From positions 1 to 25,522 of the forward strand of contig JBBWZQ010000084.1 of assembly GCA_039649115.1 (NCBI GenBank): DNA of 25,522 nt, given 5' to 3'. Positions 23,356-25,522 of this stretch are shown here, one piece after another (position 1 is the stretch's first letter; every line of letters begins with the position of its first letter). This DNA comes from DATEJJ01 sp039649115 (lineage in GTDB: Bacteria; Actinomycetota; Actinomycetes; Mycobacteriales; Micromonosporaceae). The notes beneath the pieces were generated by a model, which made no database searches, was not told where the DNA came from, and saw nothing but the letters and a program-made list of their open reading frames with translations. The translations under genes were made by a program, and so were the position numbers.

Positions 23356-24366
23356 GTGGCAACTCCAGCCATCCGGCTGACCGGGCTGCGCAAGTCGTTC
23401 GGCAGCGTCGAGGCGGTGGCCGGGGTCGACCTGGAGGTCGCCGACGGCGAGTTCTTCGCGATGCTCGGCCCGTCCGGCTCCGGCAAGACGACCGTGCTGC
23501 GGCTGGTCGCCGGGTTCGAGCTGCCCACCGCCGGTACCGTCGCGCTGGCCGGGGTGGACGTCACCCGGCGCGCCCCGTTCGAGCGCGACGTGCACACCGT
23601 GTTCCAGGACTACGCGCTGTTCCCGCACATGACGGTCGCGGAGAACGTCGAGTACCCGCTGCGGATCCGCCGGATCGCGCGGCGTGGGCGGCGGGAGCGG
23701 GCCGAGCAGGCGCTGGCGACCGTACGGCTGGCCGGGTACGGGCAGCGCCGGCCGGGCCAGCTCTCCGGCGGGCAGCGCCAGCGGGTCGCGCTGGCCCGCG
23801 CGCTCGTCGACCGGCCGAAGGTGCTGCTGCTCGACGAGCCGCTCGGCGCGCTGGACCTCAAGCTCCGCGAGGAGATGCAGGTCGAGCTGAAGGAGATCCA
23901 GCGCCAGGTGGGCATCACGTTCCTCTTCGTGACCCACGACCAGCAGGAGGCGCTGACCATGAGCGACCGGATCGCCGTGTTCAACGCCGGCCGCATCGAG
24001 CAGGTCGGTACCCCCGCCGAGGTGTACGAGCACCCGGCGAGCGCGTTCGTCGCCGGGTTCGTCGGCACGTCCAACCTGCTGACCGGCGACGTCGCCAAGG
24101 CGGTGCTCGGCGAGGAGGGCACGTTCGCCATCCGCCCGGAGAAGATCTCCCTCGGTGGGCAGGGGGATGTCGCCGCTTCCGGGCGCGTCGCGGAGGTCAT
24201 CTACGCGGGCGCGGCGACCCGGTTCGTGGTGGACCTGGACGCCGGCGGCCGGCTGGTCGCCCTCCAGCAGAACCTGGAAACGACGTCGGTGGACATGCAG
24301 TCCTACCGGGACACTCCGGTCACCCTGCGGTGGCGCCGGGACCACCTGATTCGCGTACCCGAATAG
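23356..24366 (+). CDS. potA: polyamine-type ABC transporter ATPase (PotA-like)
   Basis: This 336-residue ATPase has Walker A GPSGSGKTT (38-46), Q-loop Q84 in FQDYALFPH, signature LSGGQRQR (136-143), Walker B VLLLDEP (156-162) and switch His H194 in VTHDQQEA. A C-terminal TOBE-like domain (about 265-336) begins near the AIRPEKI motif. These match PotA/FbpC-type importers, and the binding protein downstream points to spermidine/putrescine or a related amine. GTG 23356 has GGAGG seven bases upstream. The binding-protein gene starts eight bases after its stop. The permease genes are not in the window and probably follow to the right. Confidence 0.93.
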   Translation: MATPAIRLTGLRKSFGSVEAVAGVDLEVADGEFFAMLGPSGSGKTTVLRLVAGFELPTAGTVALAGVDVTRRAPFERDVHTVFQDYALFPHMTVAENVEYPLRIRRIARRGRRERAEQALATVRLAGYGQRRPGQLSGGQRQRVALARALVDRPKVLLLDEPLGALDLKLREEMQVELKEIQRQVGITFLFVTHDQQEALTMSDRIAVFNAGRIEQVGTPAEVYEHPASAFVAGFVGTSNLLTGDVAKAVLGEEGTFAIRPEKISLGGQGDVAASGRVAEVIYAGAATRFVVDLDAGGRLVALQQNLETTSVDMQSYRDTPVTLRWRRDHLIRVPE

Positions 24367-24374
24367 GAGAAATC

Positions 24375-25522
24375 ATGCATCGCGCCTGCACCGCGCTCGC
24401 CGCGGCCGGCCTGCTCGCTCTCGCCGCCTGTGGCGGCGGCAAGAGCACCAGCACCGGTTCGGGTCCCGGCGGCGTCAAGCCCCCCAACATCGCCAAGCTC
24501 TCCTCGCTCGGCACCGGCGAGGGCCAGGTCAACATCGTGGCCTGGGCCGGGTATGTGGAGAACGGCTCGGACGACCCCAAGGTCGACTGGGTCACGCCGT
24601 TCCAGAAGCAGACCGGTTGCAAGGTCAACGTGAAGGTCGCCGGCACCTCGGACGAGATGGTCACGCTCATGAAGAGCGGCGACTACGACCTGGTCTCCGC
24701 GTCCGGCGACGCGTCGCTGCGGCTGGTGTACGGCGGCGTGGTCGCGCCGGTCAACACCGACCTGGTCCCGAACTACCAGAACGTGTTCGACTTCCTCAAG
24801 CTCAAATCGTGGAACTCGGTCAACGGGGTCGCCTACGGCATCCCGCACGGCTGGGGGGCCAACCTGCTGATGTACCGGACGGACAAGGTCACGCCGGCGC
24901 CCACGTCGTGGAGCGCGGTCTTCGACAACGCGTCCGCGTACGCCGGGAAGGTCACCGCGTACGACTCGCCGATCTACCTCGCCGACGCGGCCGTGTACCT
25001 GATGGCGCACAAGCCGGACCTGGGCATCAAGAACCCGTACGCGCTGGACGACAAGCAGTTCGCCGCGGCCGTGGACCTGCTCAAGGCGCAGAACAAGAGC
25101 GTCGGCGAGTACTGGTCGGACTACACCAAGGAGGTGTCGGCCTTCAAGTCGGGCGACTCGGTGGTGGGCACCACCTGGCAGGTGATCGTGAACCTGGCGC
25201 AGGCGGACAAGGCGCCGGTCAAGGCGGTGCTGCCCAGCGAGGGCGCGACCGGCTGGTCGGACACCTGGATGATCGCGGCCAAGGCGGCGCACCCCAACTG
25301 CGCGTACCAGTGGATGAACTGGATCGTCGGCCCGACCGCCAACGCCCAGGTCGCCGAGTACTTCGGGGAGGCCCCGGCCAACCAGAAGGCGTGCGCGCTG
25401 ACCACCGACAAGAGCTTCTGCGAGACCTACCACGCCGGGGACGCGGCCTATGCCGAGAAGATCTGGTACTGGAGCACGCCGATCCCGCAGTGCCTCGACG
25501 GGCGCACCGACGTCACCTGCAC
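24375..25522 (+). CDS. potD: spermidine/putrescine-type substrate-binding lipoprotein, 3' end cut by the window
   Basis: ATG 24375 follows AGGAGA. The 382 codons present have no stop. The lipoprotein signal ends LALAAC with Cys19, followed by a Gly/Ser tether. The mature part begins VNIVAWAGYVENG and continues FQKQTGCKVNVKVAGTSDE, GDYDLVSASGDA, VNGVAYGIPHGWGANLLMYR and ATGWSDTWMI. This is the PotD/PotF type II binding-protein pattern (family 1 extracellular solute-binding). The protein is nearly complete at typical family length. It would deliver the amine to the transporter whose ATPase is encoded just upstream. The exact ligand is not determined. Confidence 0.9.
   Translation, partial: MHRACTALAAAGLLALAACGGGKSTSTGSGPGGVKPPNIAKLSSLGTGEGQVNIVAWAGYVENGSDDPKVDWVTPFQKQTGCKVNVKVAGTSDEMVTLMKSGDYDLVSASGDASLRLVYGGVVAPVNTDLVPNYQNVFDFLKLKSWNSVNGVAYGIPHGWGANLLMYRTDKVTPAPTSWSAVFDNASAYAGKVTAYDSPIYLADAAVYLMAHKPDLGIKNPYALDDKQFAAAVDLLKAQNKSVGEYWSDYTKEVSAFKSGDSVVGTTWQVIVNLAQADKAPVKAVLPSEGATGWSDTWMIAAKAAHPNCAYQWMNWIVGPTANAQVAEYFGEAPANQKACALTTDKSFCETYHAGDAAYAEKIWYWSTPIPQCLDGRTDVTC

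Noticed and set aside
24303..25433. 376-codon minus-strand open frame opposite the PotA/PotD-like genes
   Set aside because: Antisense shadow of well-supported transporter genes; Arg/Val/Gly-rich with no domain.

Overview
The window reads as chromosomal DNA of a high-GC actinomycete: strong G/C bias at third codon positions, many GTG starts, short or overlapping intergenic spaces, probable leaderless promoters, and Sec, lipoprotein and sortase signals typical of Actinobacteria. The gene families (MoxR-DUF58-TgpA module, FnIII surface proteins, Imm1/deaminase cassette) fit Micromonosporaceae or a relative. That family placement is inference, because no marker gene is present.

The left part (1 to about 10.6 kb) is accessory. 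It opens with an IS1380-type transposase broken by one in-frame stop. Next comes a tightly coupled plus-strand trio: a sortase-anchored surface protein, a lipoprotein and a polytopic M48 metalloprotease. A frameshifted secreted-protein gene follows. Then a minus-strand run encodes a ribbon-helix-helix/coiled-coil/zinc-ribbon/membrane protein, a small membrane protein, a DddA-like (SCP1.201-type) deaminase toxin and its Imm1 immunity protein. Beyond it lie a frameshifted helical-repeat gene, a twice-frameshifted tyrosine integrase and a double-AbrB protein whose gene overlaps the integrase start. The 3' end of a tRNA-Leu(GAG) faces this block, which suggests a decayed island integrated at the tRNA.

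The right part (10.7 to 25.5 kb) is intact and looks like core chromosome. A secreted CocE/NonD-like hydrolase sits behind a near-perfect palindrome. A five-gene plus-strand set follows: TPR/FnIII membrane protein, beta-propeller/FnIII membrane protein, MoxR ATPase, DUF58 protein and TgpA-like transglutaminase protein. The last one has lost two of its three catalytic residues. A convergent nucleoside-kinase-like gene and a PucR-family regulator lie on the minus strand. The regulator diverges from a polyamine-type ABC transporter (PotA ATPase and lipoprotein PotD), which runs off the right end.

The most interesting biology is the deaminase toxin/immunity cassette with its membrane-tethered RHH/zinc-ribbon neighbour, the apparently dead transglutaminase in the MoxR-DUF58 module, and the uncharacterised surface protein/lipoprotein/M48 operon. 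Every frameshift or internal stop I found lies left of the tRNA and none to the right, which argues for genuine decay rather than random sequencing error.
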